Source of the DNA: Oscillospiraceae bacterium
Lineage (GTDB): Bacteria > Bacillota > Clostridia > Oscillospirales > Ruminococcaceae
Assembly (NCBI GenBank): GCA_025758045.1
Contig: CP107208.1
Location: 310,001 to 374,000 of the forward strand
Reading direction: 5' to 3'
DNA length: 64,000 nt
The notes under the pieces were generated by a model. It was given only the letters and a program-made list of their open reading frames with translations, ran no database searches and was not told the DNA's origin. The position numbers were made by a program, and so were the translations under genes. Of the stretch, positions 55,883 through 63,803 are shown in pieces. Positions within the stretch are counted from its first letter, which is position 1; each line of letters opens with the position of its first letter.

Positions 55883-57146
55883 AACCGGCCGCGACAGTTT
55901 CGACGGCCTGAGCGAGGCCACCGCTTTTGCCAGCCTGCGTGCTGTCAATCGCCTGACTTTGCAGCCCGGAGACCAAGTACGGCTGGCCTGCGGCAGTGTG
56001 TTTGCGGGACAATACCTGCACCTGACCTGCTGCGGCAGCAAAGATGCCCCCATTGTGGTGGGCGCTTACGGCGACGGCCCTGCCCCGCGCATTGACGCCG
56101 ACGGGCAGGGCATCTGGTACCAGGATTATGGCTGCCCGTTGGACAGCCCCACCCATGTGTACCGGGGCTATGTTTCCTCGGCCGTGCTGCTGTACGATGC
56201 CGCGTATGTGACCGTGCAGGACTTGGAAATTACCAACCACAGCGGTGCCGTTTTGGGCGAGAGTTACTCCCAGCCCGACAAGATGGAGCGCACCGGCGTG
56301 GCTGTGGTGGCCAAGGACAAAGGCACCTGCCGCGGCATTACGCTGCGCGATCTCGCCATCCACGATGTGAACGGCAACGTCTACGACAAGCACATGAACA
56401 ACGGTGGCATCTACATGACTGCCCTGTCCCCTGCCGACGAAGCCGCCACCGGCCCGGCCCGCTTTGCCGATGTGCTGGTAGAGGGCTGTTACCTCTACCG
56501 CGTCAGCCGCTGGGGCCTGGCGGTGGGCTACACCTACGCCCACGCTCACTTTCAGGGGGCGGCGCTGGAAGAAGCCCCGTTCCTCAAGTACGGCCACGAG
56601 AATGTGACCATCCGCGACAATTACGTAAAGCTGGCCGGCGGCGATGGCATCACCGTGATGTACGCCCTGCGCCCGCTGGTGGAGCACAACACCGCTGATT
56701 CCGTAGCCTGTGAGATCAATGACCGCGTGTATTCCCACCCCGGCGACCGCGCCGGCAAAGTGGCGGCGGGCATCTGGCCCTGGAAATGCAAGGATGCACT
56801 GTTCCGCTGCAACGAAGCCGCCGACACCCGCCTGAACCAGGACAGCATGGCTTATGATGCCGATTCCGGCGACGGCACGGTGTACGAGTACAACTTCAGC
56901 CGCCAGAACGAGGGTGGCTGCGTGATGTTCTGCCTGCAGGAAGCCATCCACAATACCTTCCGCCACAGCGTCAGTTTTGACGATTTAGGCGGCACCATCA
57001 GCCCCTCGGAGAACCCGGACGCGCTGATTACCGACAATGTATTCTATGTGCGGGACGGCGTGCCCTTCGTCCGCCCACAGATGGGCGGCGGCAATTACAC
57101 CGCCGAGAACAACACGTTTTTGCCCCTGGACAAGTTTACCCCCTGA
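55848..57146 (+). CDS. Right-handed beta-helix protein, probable GH136 lacto-N-biosidase
   Basis: A 432-residue beta-helix enzyme with no signal peptide: TYYVNAETGRDSFDGLSEATAFASL at the N-terminus, then repeated coils (DGITVMYALRPLVEHNTADS; DALFRCNEAADTRLNQDSM). GH136 enzymes use two aspartates seven residues apart (Asp411 and Asp418 of LnbX); here Asp332 and Asp339 of DSMAYDAD have that spacing and lie at the expected place before VYEYNFSRQNEGG. Start 55848 (second of two ATGs) has AGGAGG six bases upstream. With GH112 and an importer in the same operon it would free lacto-N-biose inside the cell. Another beta-helix glycosidase or lyase is possible. Confidence 0.65.
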   Translation: MPLCKTYYVNAETGRDSFDGLSEATAFASLRAVNRLTLQPGDQVRLACGSVFAGQYLHLTCCGSKDAPIVVGAYGDGPAPRIDADGQGIWYQDYGCPLDSPTHVYRGYVSSAVLLYDAAYVTVQDLEITNHSGAVLGESYSQPDKMERTGVAVVAKDKGTCRGITLRDLAIHDVNGNVYDKHMNNGGIYMTALSPADEAATGPARFADVLVEGCYLYRVSRWGLAVGYTYAHAHFQGAALEEAPFLKYGHENVTIRDNYVKLAGGDGITVMYALRPLVEHNTADSVACEINDRVYSHPGDRAGKVAAGIWPWKCKDALFRCNEAADTRLNQDSMAYDADSGDGTVYEYNFSRQNEGGCVMFCLQEAIHNTFRHSVSFDDLGGTISPSENPDALITDNVFYVRDGVPFVRPQMGGGNYTAENNTFLPLDKFTP

Positions 57147-57195
57147 ATAGCGGCAGTCTCTCCCATGCCCTATCACCCCTGAATAAGCCCAACCA

Positions 57196-57241
57196 GCAAA
57201 CACCCCCTGCCTTGCTTTTGTACAAGGCAGGGGGTGTTTGT
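57196..57241 (+). terminator. Strong terminator ending the GH112-GH136 operon
   Basis: An 18-bp perfect stem starting CAAACACCCCCTG and ending CAGGGGGTGTTTG with an 8-base loop. Confidence 0.75.
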
Positions 57242-57512
57242 TCACCCCACCAGCCCGCCGTTGTCGGGTGCGAGCCCTTTTTTCATTTTCGTACCCCACT
57301 GGAATGACCAAGACGCAAACAAGCCAACCTATATATAGGGGCTGTTTTGGGTAAAACGACCATTTTCGACATTTTCGGCTAAAATATATAGCATTCCATC
57401 CGGTTCTATGATAAAATGAGAATACTTATAAAGGGGAGTTTTTCAACTGTGCTTTATAAGCGCATAACTGCCTGCGCAGCGATGCACTTTTGAAGAAAGG
57501 AGGACAAAAATC
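57242..57512 (+). promoter_or_regulatory. Leader region of the sortase/EPS cluster
   Basis: About 270 AT-rich bases with a perfect 12-bp palindrome CCTATATATAGG (57328-57339), TAAAAT and TATGAT boxes near 57381 and 57409 with no good -35 partner, and AAAGGAGG before the ATG at 57513. The long leader without a consensus promoter suggests regulation or an alternative sigma factor. Confidence 0.4.
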
Positions 57513-58118
57513 ATGAACAAGTTCAAGAAGCTCGTTGCGGTGCTGGTCAGCGTTGTCATGGCTTGCGTCTTTGCTACCGGTGTGTTCGCTACCGATTACG
57601 TAGAGAACCTGAGTGCTGCCCGCGCCGAAGTGAACGGCTATCTGACCAGCGCCGGTGTTTACGGCATGGACGGTGTTGTCAACAGCCTGAACGAGACCCA
57701 GCTGCGTGCCCTGCGTGATAATTCCGTTGCCCTGCGCAACGCTCTGACCCAGGCCAAGAACGCCCTGAACGGCGCCAAGACCGAGGCCGATGTCCGCACT
57801 GCTGTCAGCACTGCTCTCAGCCAGGTTGGCGGCATCTTCAGCGATGCCGGCATCAGCCTGAACATCGATGTCGTTGCTTCCGGCAGCGAGGTTGCCGTTG
57901 TGCCGACTGCTTCCGCTAACGGTGTCTCTGGCACCACCCAGTGGAAGTTTGCCACCGATGGCTCTGTTGCTTCTGCTTCCAACCCGCTCACCGCTTCTTC
58001 TTCTGCAGTCATCAAGGCTACCGGTGACAACAGCGCTATGGTCATTGCTACCATCGTTCTGTCTGTTGTTGGTATCCTCGGCCTGGCTGTCCGCAAGGAG
58101 AGTGCGCTGGCTCTGTAA
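57513..58118 (+). CDS. Secreted protein with a non-canonical C-terminal sorting signal
   Basis: A 201-residue exported protein: signal peptide (about 1-26, cut near FAT-DYV), a helical middle (about 30-110), a Ser/Ala/Val-rich part (about 125-165), then IKATGDNS (from residue 167), a hydrophobic stretch (VIATIVLSVVGILGLAV) and a short basic end RKESALAL. This is the layout of sortase substrates, but with IKATG where LPxTG is expected. A sortase gene follows 170 bases on. The family was not recognised; it is probably a wall-linked or pilin-like small protein. Confidence 0.7.
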   Translation: MNKFKKLVAVLVSVVMACVFATGVFATDYVENLSAARAEVNGYLTSAGVYGMDGVVNSLNETQLRALRDNSVALRNALTQAKNALNGAKTEADVRTAVSTALSQVGGIFSDAGISLNIDVVASGSEVAVVPTASANGVSGTTQWKFATDGSVASASNPLTASSSAVIKATGDNSAMVIATIVLSVVGILGLAVRKESALAL

Positions 58119-58152
58119 GCCAATGCAGCATCCGATGAGCTTGTCTTAATCG

Positions 58153-58188
58153 GAGGACGGGCAGCACTTCGGTGATGCCCGTTTTGTA
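58153..58188 (+). terminator. Stem-loop between the secreted protein and sortase genes
   Basis: CGGGC, then a loop with CACTTCGGTG, GCCCG, then TTTTGTAGG. It may end most transcripts after the abundant surface protein and let few reach the sortase. Confidence 0.6.
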
Positions 58189-58288
58189 GGTTCTTTTCAG
58201 GCAGTGTGCTTGCCTGTTTCAGATAGATACTTTACGGATAGCCGGGCGCGGCTGGTGTCTGCGTCCTAGCTCAGGAGGGGTTAAAAAC

Positions 58289-58999
58289 TTGCCACATAGT
58301 AAAAAAAGGTCTTTCATCCGCAGCAGTCCGCTGGCCTATGTTGTTGTGCCTTTGGCGCTGGCGGCTGTCACGGCAGCCCTGCTGGCGGCACTCAGCTTTG
58401 TGCTGCTGCAGCCCTACCAGATGATGCTGGGCTGGTTCTTTGACAACACAACTGCTTCTCAGCCGCAGGACCTGCTGGCTGAAGCCGGTACGGTAATTGA
58501 CGGCGGTGCGGCAGGGGAAGCCGCTGCCCAGCCGGAGACGATTCCCTTCAGCAGCATTACCTACCCCACGTTGGGTGACCGCTATGCTGATATTACGATT
58601 TCCGGCACCAACGTGAACGCCCCGGTATATTACGGTGATACCAACAAAATCCTGAACCAGGGTGTCGGCACCTATATGGAAAACAGCAGCGCCGGTCTGC
58701 CCGGCGAAGGGAAGACGATTCTGCTGTCCGGCCACAACAACACTTTCTTCAATGATCTCCAGCATGCAGAAGAAGGGGCCACCGTAACCATTACCACCCA
58801 TTACGGTGTGTACACCTATGAGGTTACGGAGACAAAAATCCTGGATTATCAGGACTCGTCCGCTTACGACTTTTCCCGCGAGGATGAAAATCTGATTCTG
58901 TATACCTGCTACCCGTTTGATGCTATGGGCTTTACCCCGGACCGCTTCTTTGTGTATGCACGGTATATCTCCGGCCCCGTGCTGGACAGAAACAGCTAA
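58289..58999 (+). CDS. Sortase (class D/E-like)
   Basis: A 236-residue transpeptidase that joins surface proteins to the wall. One N-terminal membrane helix (about 15-40), a linker, then the sortase beta-barrel with all three catalytic residues: His149 in LSGHNN, Cys207 in LYTCYPF, Arg219 in PDRFFVYAR. The TCYPF form is usual for class D/E-like sortases of Clostridia. The start is a TTG at 58289 with CAGGAGGGG upstream. Its likely substrate is the protein encoded just upstream. Confidence 0.88.
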   Translation: MPHSKKRSFIRSSPLAYVVVPLALAAVTAALLAALSFVLLQPYQMMLGWFFDNTTASQPQDLLAEAGTVIDGGAAGEAAAQPETIPFSSITYPTLGDRYADITISGTNVNAPVYYGDTNKILNQGVGTYMENSSAGLPGEGKTILLSGHNNTFFNDLQHAEEGATVTITTHYGVYTYEVTETKILDYQDSSAYDFSREDENLILYTCYPFDAMGFTPDRFFVYARYISGPVLDRNS

Positions 59000-59011
59000 G
59001 GGGGCGATTGT

Positions 59012-59881
59012 TTGGAAAAAAATAATGTAAAAAAGAAACGCGGCAGTGTCGTCTGGGCACTGGGCTTGTCCTGGCTGTCCACGCTGCTGTTGGCGATTCT
59101 GGCCATTTTTCTGATGCTGCTGACCACTATATGTAGCGAGGGATTCATGCGCAAGCAGGTAACGCGCAGCAGCTTTGCTGATTATGCCTACAGCTACCTG
59201 TATGATAACTATGTCAGCTATGGTGCATCCACCGGTTTTGATGCCGATGTGATGACCTCTACCCTTTCCCGCGACCAGATTAACACGGATATGGAACAGG
59301 CTGTGACAGACCTGTATGCAGGCAATACGGCTGTCAATGCCCGTGAGAATGTCAAAACCGACCTCAATGCTGTTCTGGTAGCTGACCTGAACAGCCGCGG
59401 CAAGGATGTGACCGAGGATGTAGCGTCCGCTGTTGAGATTGTGGCCGATGCCTGCCGTCTGGATTATGCAAACTACGTTGCCATTCCTCTGGCAAGCCAG
59501 TTGTACACGGCCATTACCAAGGTTGATCGTCTGGCGCTGCCGGGTGTCATTGTTACGGCGCTGCTTTGTGCTGTTTCGCTGGTGCTGATGATCCGTCTGG
59601 CAGGCAGTTCCCGCCTGGGTGTGCGCTGCCTGACCTTCACCTTTACGGCCGGTGCAATTTTGTGCGCACTGGGTGCCACCGTTCTGTATCCCCTGCTGGG
59701 ACTGGACAATTTTTCGCTGGAACCCGCCTCTATCCGGGCACTGGTTCTTACCTATCTTCGCAGTATGCTTGGCAGCCTGGGCATCTTTGCGGCTGTATAT
59801 GCCCTCGTGGCCGCTATTCTGCTGGGCTTTATGTTCGTGGCGCGTCATCAGCTGAAGCGCCGATACCAAAATAACACCTGA
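59012..59881 (+). CDS. Four-helix membrane protein of unknown function in the sortase/EPS cluster
   Basis: A 289-residue protein: one helix near the N-terminus (about 13-36), an extracytoplasmic domain of about 130 residues rich in Asp, Ala and Tyr (YAYSYLYDNYVSYGA; VTDLYAGNTAVNARENVKTDLNAVLV), then three helices (about 175-280). The start is a TTG at 59012 after AGGGGGCG. It lies 12 bases after the sortase stop and 14 before the CpsC-like gene, so it belongs to the operon. The family was not recognised. Confidence 0.6.
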   Translation: MEKNNVKKKRGSVVWALGLSWLSTLLLAILAIFLMLLTTICSEGFMRKQVTRSSFADYAYSYLYDNYVSYGASTGFDADVMTSTLSRDQINTDMEQAVTDLYAGNTAVNARENVKTDLNAVLVADLNSRGKDVTEDVASAVEIVADACRLDYANYVAIPLASQLYTAITKVDRLALPGVIVTALLCAVSLVLMIRLAGSSRLGVRCLTFTFTAGAILCALGATVLYPLLGLDNFSLEPASIRALVLTYLRSMLGSLGIFAAVYALVAAILLGFMFVARHQLKRRYQNNT

Positions 59882-59895
59882 GGAGGACCCGACCC

Positions 59896-60591
59896 GTGGA
59901 AAACGAAGAATACGATACCATAGACCTGCTGGAAGTCCTGAATGCAGTCCGGCAGCATCTGGCAATCCTGATCCTTTGCACCCTGGCAGCGGCCATTGCC
60001 GGTTTTGCTGTCTCCAAGTTCGCCATGACACCCCAGTACGAGTCCTCGGCCCTGATGATCGTCAACACCCGCCAGGATACCACTTCCAATGTTACCAGCG
60101 ACCAGATCAACTCGGCCACCAAGCTGGTTTCCACCTACAGTATTATTATTAAAAGTGATACCGTGCTGCAGCAGGTTATCAATGACCTGGGCCTTTCCCT
60201 GAATTACAGTGAACTGAAGAACCGCGTAACGGTTGATGCCGTGGACGACACACAGGTTATGAAAATTACCGTCCGCAGCAACAATCCTGAATGGGCTCAG
60301 CAGGTCTGCAACAAAATCACCGAGGTTTCCCCCGACGTGATTCTGGAGGCTGTAGAAGCCGGTTCTGTCAAGGTCATTTCCAACGCTTCTCTTGCTGCCA
60401 CCCCAGTTTCTCCCAACACCACAAAGAATACTGCCCTGGGCGGTATGATCGGTCTGGTGCTCTGCCTCGGTGTGATTTTCCTGCAGGTTCTGCTGGATAA
60501 CAAACTCAATAACGAAGAAGATGTTGCGAAATACCTGGATCTCACCGTTGTGGGTGTCATTCCTGAATACGAGAGGGGCAAAAAGAAATGA
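59896..60591 (+). CDS. Polysaccharide co-polymerase / kinase modulator, CpsC/Wzz type
   Basis: A 231-residue protein with two membrane helices (about 29-48 and 182-202) around an extracytoplasmic Wzz domain (ALMIVNTRQDTTSNVTSDQINSATKLVSTYSIIIKSDTVLQ) and the proline-rich PVSPNTTKN before the second helix. Such proteins set polysaccharide chain length and activate the CpsD-type kinase, whose gene overlaps by 4 bases. AGGAGG precedes the start. Confidence 0.9.
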   Translation: MENEEYDTIDLLEVLNAVRQHLAILILCTLAAAIAGFAVSKFAMTPQYESSALMIVNTRQDTTSNVTSDQINSATKLVSTYSIIIKSDTVLQQVINDLGLSLNYSELKNRVTVDAVDDTQVMKITVRSNNPEWAQQVCNKITEVSPDVILEAVEAGSVKVISNASLAATPVSPNTTKNTALGGMIGLVLCLGVIFLQVLLDNKLNNEEDVAKYLDLTVVGVIPEYERGKKK

Positions 60592-61340
60592 GTGCAAAAG
60601 ACAAAAAGTCCCGGACTTCTCACCGCGAATTGTTTGTTGTCAGCAAAGACGCGCCGTTCCAGTTCGTGGAAGCCTATAAATCCCTGCGTACCAACCTGGA
60701 GTTTCTCTCCGCCACAAGTAACTGCAAAACCATCCTGATTACTTCCTCGGTGCCGGAGGAGGGCAAAAGCAACGTGGCCATTAACCTGGCCATCACGCTG
60801 GCAGCCTCCAACAAGCGGGTAGTCCTTGTGGACTGCGATATGCGTAAAAGTGCAATTTCCCGCTATCTGCGCATTCCCCGCAGCCACAGTGGTCTGACGA
60901 ATGTCATCACAACAAAGGATGTAGGCAAGCTGCCGGACGCCCTGCTGCGTCTGAAAGACAGCGGCATTACGGTGCTGCCCGTTGGTACGATTCCGCCGAA
61001 TCCGGCAGAACTCCTCTCCACCCCTATTGTAGAGCAGATTTTTACGGCTCTGCAGCAGACCTATGACTATGTAATTGTGGACACGCCGCCTGTCTCGGTG
61101 GTGACCGATGCCGCCGTTCTGAGCCGTGTATCGGATGGTGTTCTGCTGGTTGTCCGCCCCGGTGTCACCACCATTCAGGGTGCCCAGCTGAGCAAAAAGA
61201 ACCTGGAAGCCGTTGACGCCCACATTCTCGGCGTCGTGATGAATGGCTATAATGCCAAAAAGACCGGCCGCAAAGACGGCTACTCCTACGCGTACTCTTA
61301 TGGTTACTACGACACAAAACAGGATAGCAGCAACGAATGA
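60588..61340 (+). CDS. Bacterial tyrosine kinase, CpsD/CapB type
   Basis: A 250-residue BY-kinase: Walker A SSVPEEGKSN (about residue 47), Walker A' VLVDCDMRKS (about 80), Walker B VIVDTPP (about 160). The C-terminal tail has a tyrosine cluster (YSYAYSYGYYD, residues about 229-241) that is the autophosphorylation site of this family. It works with the CpsC-like protein and overlaps the phosphatase gene by 4 bases. Confidence 0.94.
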   Translation: MSAKDKKSRTSHRELFVVSKDAPFQFVEAYKSLRTNLEFLSATSNCKTILITSSVPEEGKSNVAINLAITLAASNKRVVLVDCDMRKSAISRYLRIPRSHSGLTNVITTKDVGKLPDALLRLKDSGITVLPVGTIPPNPAELLSTPIVEQIFTALQQTYDYVIVDTPPVSVVTDAAVLSRVSDGVLLVVRPGVTTIQGAQLSKKNLEAVDAHILGVVMNGYNAKKTGRKDGYSYAYSYGYYDTKQDSSNE

Positions 61341-62092
61341 GCCAGAATTTGGTAGACCTGCATTGCCATATCCTGCCCGGCATCGATGATGGTGCCCGGG
61401 ACCTGAACATTTCCATGGCGCTTTTGCGCAAAGAAGTCCAGGACGGTGTGGCTGGCATTGTATTTACCCCACACTTCCATTATGAGCGTATCTCGGTAGA
61501 GGATTTTGCCGCAAAGCGCCGCGCCGCGTTTTTACAGGTAGCCAAGGCCGCCAAAGAGACCGGCCTGCCGCTGGCGGCCAAGTTGGGTGCAGAGGTGTAC
61601 TTTACAACGGCTCTGCCCAGTCTTGATTTGCGCGCGCTGGCCTTTGCCAAATCAAACTACATTCTTATCGAATTTCCTACCACCTGCCACCCCGCAGGCA
61701 TTGACGAAACGCTGTACGCTGTGCGCCAGCGCGGCTATACGCCGATTCTGGCCCATGTGGAGCGTTATCCTTTCGTGACCGAGGATCCTACCCTGCTGTA
61801 CAACTGGGTCAGCGAGGGCTGTCTGGCGCAGATCAACGCCAGCGGCCTGGTGCGGGAAGGCCGCACGGCCCACTGGCTGCTAAAATTGCTGGAATGGAAC
61901 CTGGTGCATCTGCTTTGCACCGACTGCCACTCGATCGACACCCGCCCGCCAAACCTGAAAGCCGGGTACAGCAAGCTGCCAACCCCCATCGCCCGCCGCC
62001 TGCGCCGCAACAGCATTGAAGTCTACCTGGGTAATGAACTTGTCCCACCCGAGCCGACCAAGCCGCAATACCGCTTTGGCCGCTGGGTGTGA
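61337..62092 (+). CDS. Tyrosine-protein phosphatase, CpsB/CapC (PHP) type
   Basis: A 251-residue PHP-fold metal-dependent phosphatase that removes phosphate from the kinase tail. Metal-binding motifs: DLHCHILPGIDDGARD (residues 6-21), TPHFHYE, HVERYP and TDCHSID. It ends the cluster; no glycosyltransferase, flippase or polymerase follows, so the polysaccharide genes this module controls are elsewhere. Confidence 0.93.
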   Translation: MSQNLVDLHCHILPGIDDGARDLNISMALLRKEVQDGVAGIVFTPHFHYERISVEDFAAKRRAAFLQVAKAAKETGLPLAAKLGAEVYFTTALPSLDLRALAFAKSNYILIEFPTTCHPAGIDETLYAVRQRGYTPILAHVERYPFVTEDPTLLYNWVSEGCLAQINASGLVREGRTAHWLLKLLEWNLVHLLCTDCHSIDTRPPNLKAGYSKLPTPIARRLRRNSIEVYLGNELVPPEPTKPQYRFGRWV

Positions 62093-62101
62093 CCCTATTA
62101 C

Positions 62102-62146
62102 AAACAACTCCCCCTGCCGATGAATTCAGCAGGGGGATATTTTGTT
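62102..62146 (+). terminator. Terminator after the CpsB-type gene
   Basis: CTCCCCCTGC, about 11-base loop, GCAGGGGGAT, then ATTTTGTTT. Confidence 0.75.
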
Positions 62147-62337
62147 TATATACTTTTGCAAACGACGAACTCAGCGGTAAATCTCTCCCCTGCCCTACAG
62201 AGCGGTTTGCATTTGGTGCCGGGTGGGAGTGCCCTCGATGTCAACCGAGAGTCTCGGTGGCCATGGTCTCGCCGATCGTCAGGACTGTTTTCATCTGCGT
62301 TCCACCGTAACCGGGCATGCCCGATTTTATAAGATAA
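62147..62337. other. Intergenic region with a short kinase-like remnant on the minus strand
   Basis: On the minus strand 62294-62241 encodes MKTVLTIGETMATETLG then stop, like the first residues of PfkB sugar kinases (MKxVLTIGE...), cut off after 17 codons. A truncated KDPG aldolase gene, a pathway partner of such kinases, lies 1.5 kb further right on the same strand. Nothing else coding is seen here. Confidence 0.35.
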
Positions 62338-62366
62338 TTGTCGTTTTTTCGATGTTGTGGTATACT
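62338..62366 (+). promoter_or_regulatory. Sigma-A promoter of rpoN
   Basis: TTGTCG (62338-62343), 17-base spacer, TATACT (62361-62366), 43 bases before the ATG. Confidence 0.7.
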
Positions 62367-62409
62367 GATAGCAAACGCACCGGAAATCTGAAAGAAAGGA
62401 AAAATTATC

Positions 62410-63702
62410 ATGCCGACACAAGAATTACAACAGCGGCAAATCTTATCACAGCAGCAGCTGCAAGCCTTGAACATCCTGTCCCTGGACGGTGCCGCCCTGG
62501 ACGAGATGCTGAAAAAAGAGGAAATCGACAATCCCCTGTTCGACCTGGACAAGATCCACGGCACAGTCGAGCGGCCCATCAGCGTGCAGACGCCGGATAA
62601 GGAGGGCGACCTGTCGGAGCGGGCTGCCCCGGACAAAACGGCGCAGGACCTGTACCTGTTTTTGGAGAGTCAGCTCCCCGCCAATGCCACGAAAGCCGAG
62701 CGCGGCGTCTTTCGCCACATGGTGGAGTTCCTTGAACCCGGCACTGGCCTGCTGCCCGAAACCGTGGAAGAGGTGGCTGAGATTTTGGCTGCACCCTTGT
62801 ATGTGGTCGAGCGCTGTCTGTCCTGGCTGCACCAGATGGAGCCTGCCGGTGTGGGCGCGGCCACGACATCGGAAAGTCTGGTGCTGCAGGCATTCCACAA
62901 GGGGATGACAGACCCGACGCTGCTGGGCATCCTGTTCGATCATCTGGAGGATGTGGCCGCCAAGCGCTACCGCACCATCATGCGGGCCTACGGCCTGACG
63001 ATGGAGGAAGTGCAGCACTATGTCTCTCTGATCCGCACTCTGGAGCCGTACCCGACGGCAGCCTTTGGCGGCGGTGAGAGCGCTGGTTTCATTGTGCCAG
63101 ATTTGGAGTTCTATTGCAAAGACGGCCAGTGGGGCGTGCGCGTGCAGGACCGCTGGAGCAGCGGCGTGCCCTACAGCAGCTACTACGACCTGTCCGGCAC
63201 GGACGCAGCGCCGGAGCTGCGCACCTATTTGCAGGAGCAGCACCGCCACGCGGACTACATCGTGCAGTGTGTGGAGAAGCGCCGCAGCACCCTGCAGCAG
63301 CTTGGTCAGCTGATCTTGAACACCCAGCTTGCCTTTTTAGCCGAAGGCCAGCCCCTGCACACCCTGACGGCTGATATGCTGGCCGAGCAGATGGGCGTCA
63401 ACCCGTCCACCGTCAGCCGTGCCATCAAGGGCAAATATGTCAAAACACCCACCAAGGTCTATCCCCTCTCCTACTTCCTGACGAGGGCTGGCAACCGCAG
63501 CGGGGACGCTGCACCGGACAGCCGCAGCGAGATTCTGGCCGCCCTGCATAAACTTCTGCAGGAGGAAGATCCCGTCCATCCTCTCTCTGACGCACAGCTG
63601 GCGGATCAGCTGACGGCCCAGGGCATTACCACCACCCGGCGCACCGTGGCCAAGTATCGGCTGCTGCTGGGCATCCCCGGCGCGTTTGAGCGCAAGCAGT
63701 GA
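62410..63702 (+). CDS. rpoN: RNA polymerase sigma-54 factor
   Basis: A 430-residue sigma-54, slightly shorter than the common 450-480. Region I is glutamine- and leucine-rich (ELQQRQILSQQQLQALNILS), followed by the core-binding domain, an HTH (LTADMLAEQMGVNPSTVSRAIKGKYVKTP) and the RpoN box at the end (TTRRTVAKYRLLLG, about residues 409-422), in which TRRTVAKYR replaces the common ARRTVAKYR. AAAGGA precedes the ATG. The cluster holds no enhancer-binding activator. A candidate -24/-12 promoter is at 21291. Confidence 0.95.
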   Translation: MPTQELQQRQILSQQQLQALNILSLDGAALDEMLKKEEIDNPLFDLDKIHGTVERPISVQTPDKEGDLSERAAPDKTAQDLYLFLESQLPANATKAERGVFRHMVEFLEPGTGLLPETVEEVAEILAAPLYVVERCLSWLHQMEPAGVGAATTSESLVLQAFHKGMTDPTLLGILFDHLEDVAAKRYRTIMRAYGLTMEEVQHYVSLIRTLEPYPTAAFGGGESAGFIVPDLEFYCKDGQWGVRVQDRWSSGVPYSSYYDLSGTDAAPELRTYLQEQHRHADYIVQCVEKRRSTLQQLGQLILNTQLAFLAEGQPLHTLTADMLAEQMGVNPSTVSRAIKGKYVKTPTKVYPLSYFLTRAGNRSGDAAPDSRSEILAALHKLLQEEDPVHPLSDAQLADQLTAQGITTTRRTVAKYRLLLGIPGAFERKQ

Positions 63703-63730
63703 CCGCCAGCTTTGACTAAATACTTACAAA

Positions 63731-63778
63731 AGAATCGCCGATCAGAGCCTCATAGGTTCCGATCGGCGATTTTTATGA
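63731..63778. terminator. Bidirectional terminator between rpoN and the aldolase gene
   Basis: AATCGCCGATC, 17-base loop, GATCGGCGATT, then TTTATG; convergent genes end on both sides. Confidence 0.75.
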
Positions 63779-63803
63779 AGGATGCTTTTACGGTAATGGC
63801 AAA

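Noticed and set aside
58190..58290. Possible c-di-GMP or other riboswitch before the sortase gene
   Set aside because: GC-rich segments are present, but no GEMM core sequence or consistent stem set could be found.
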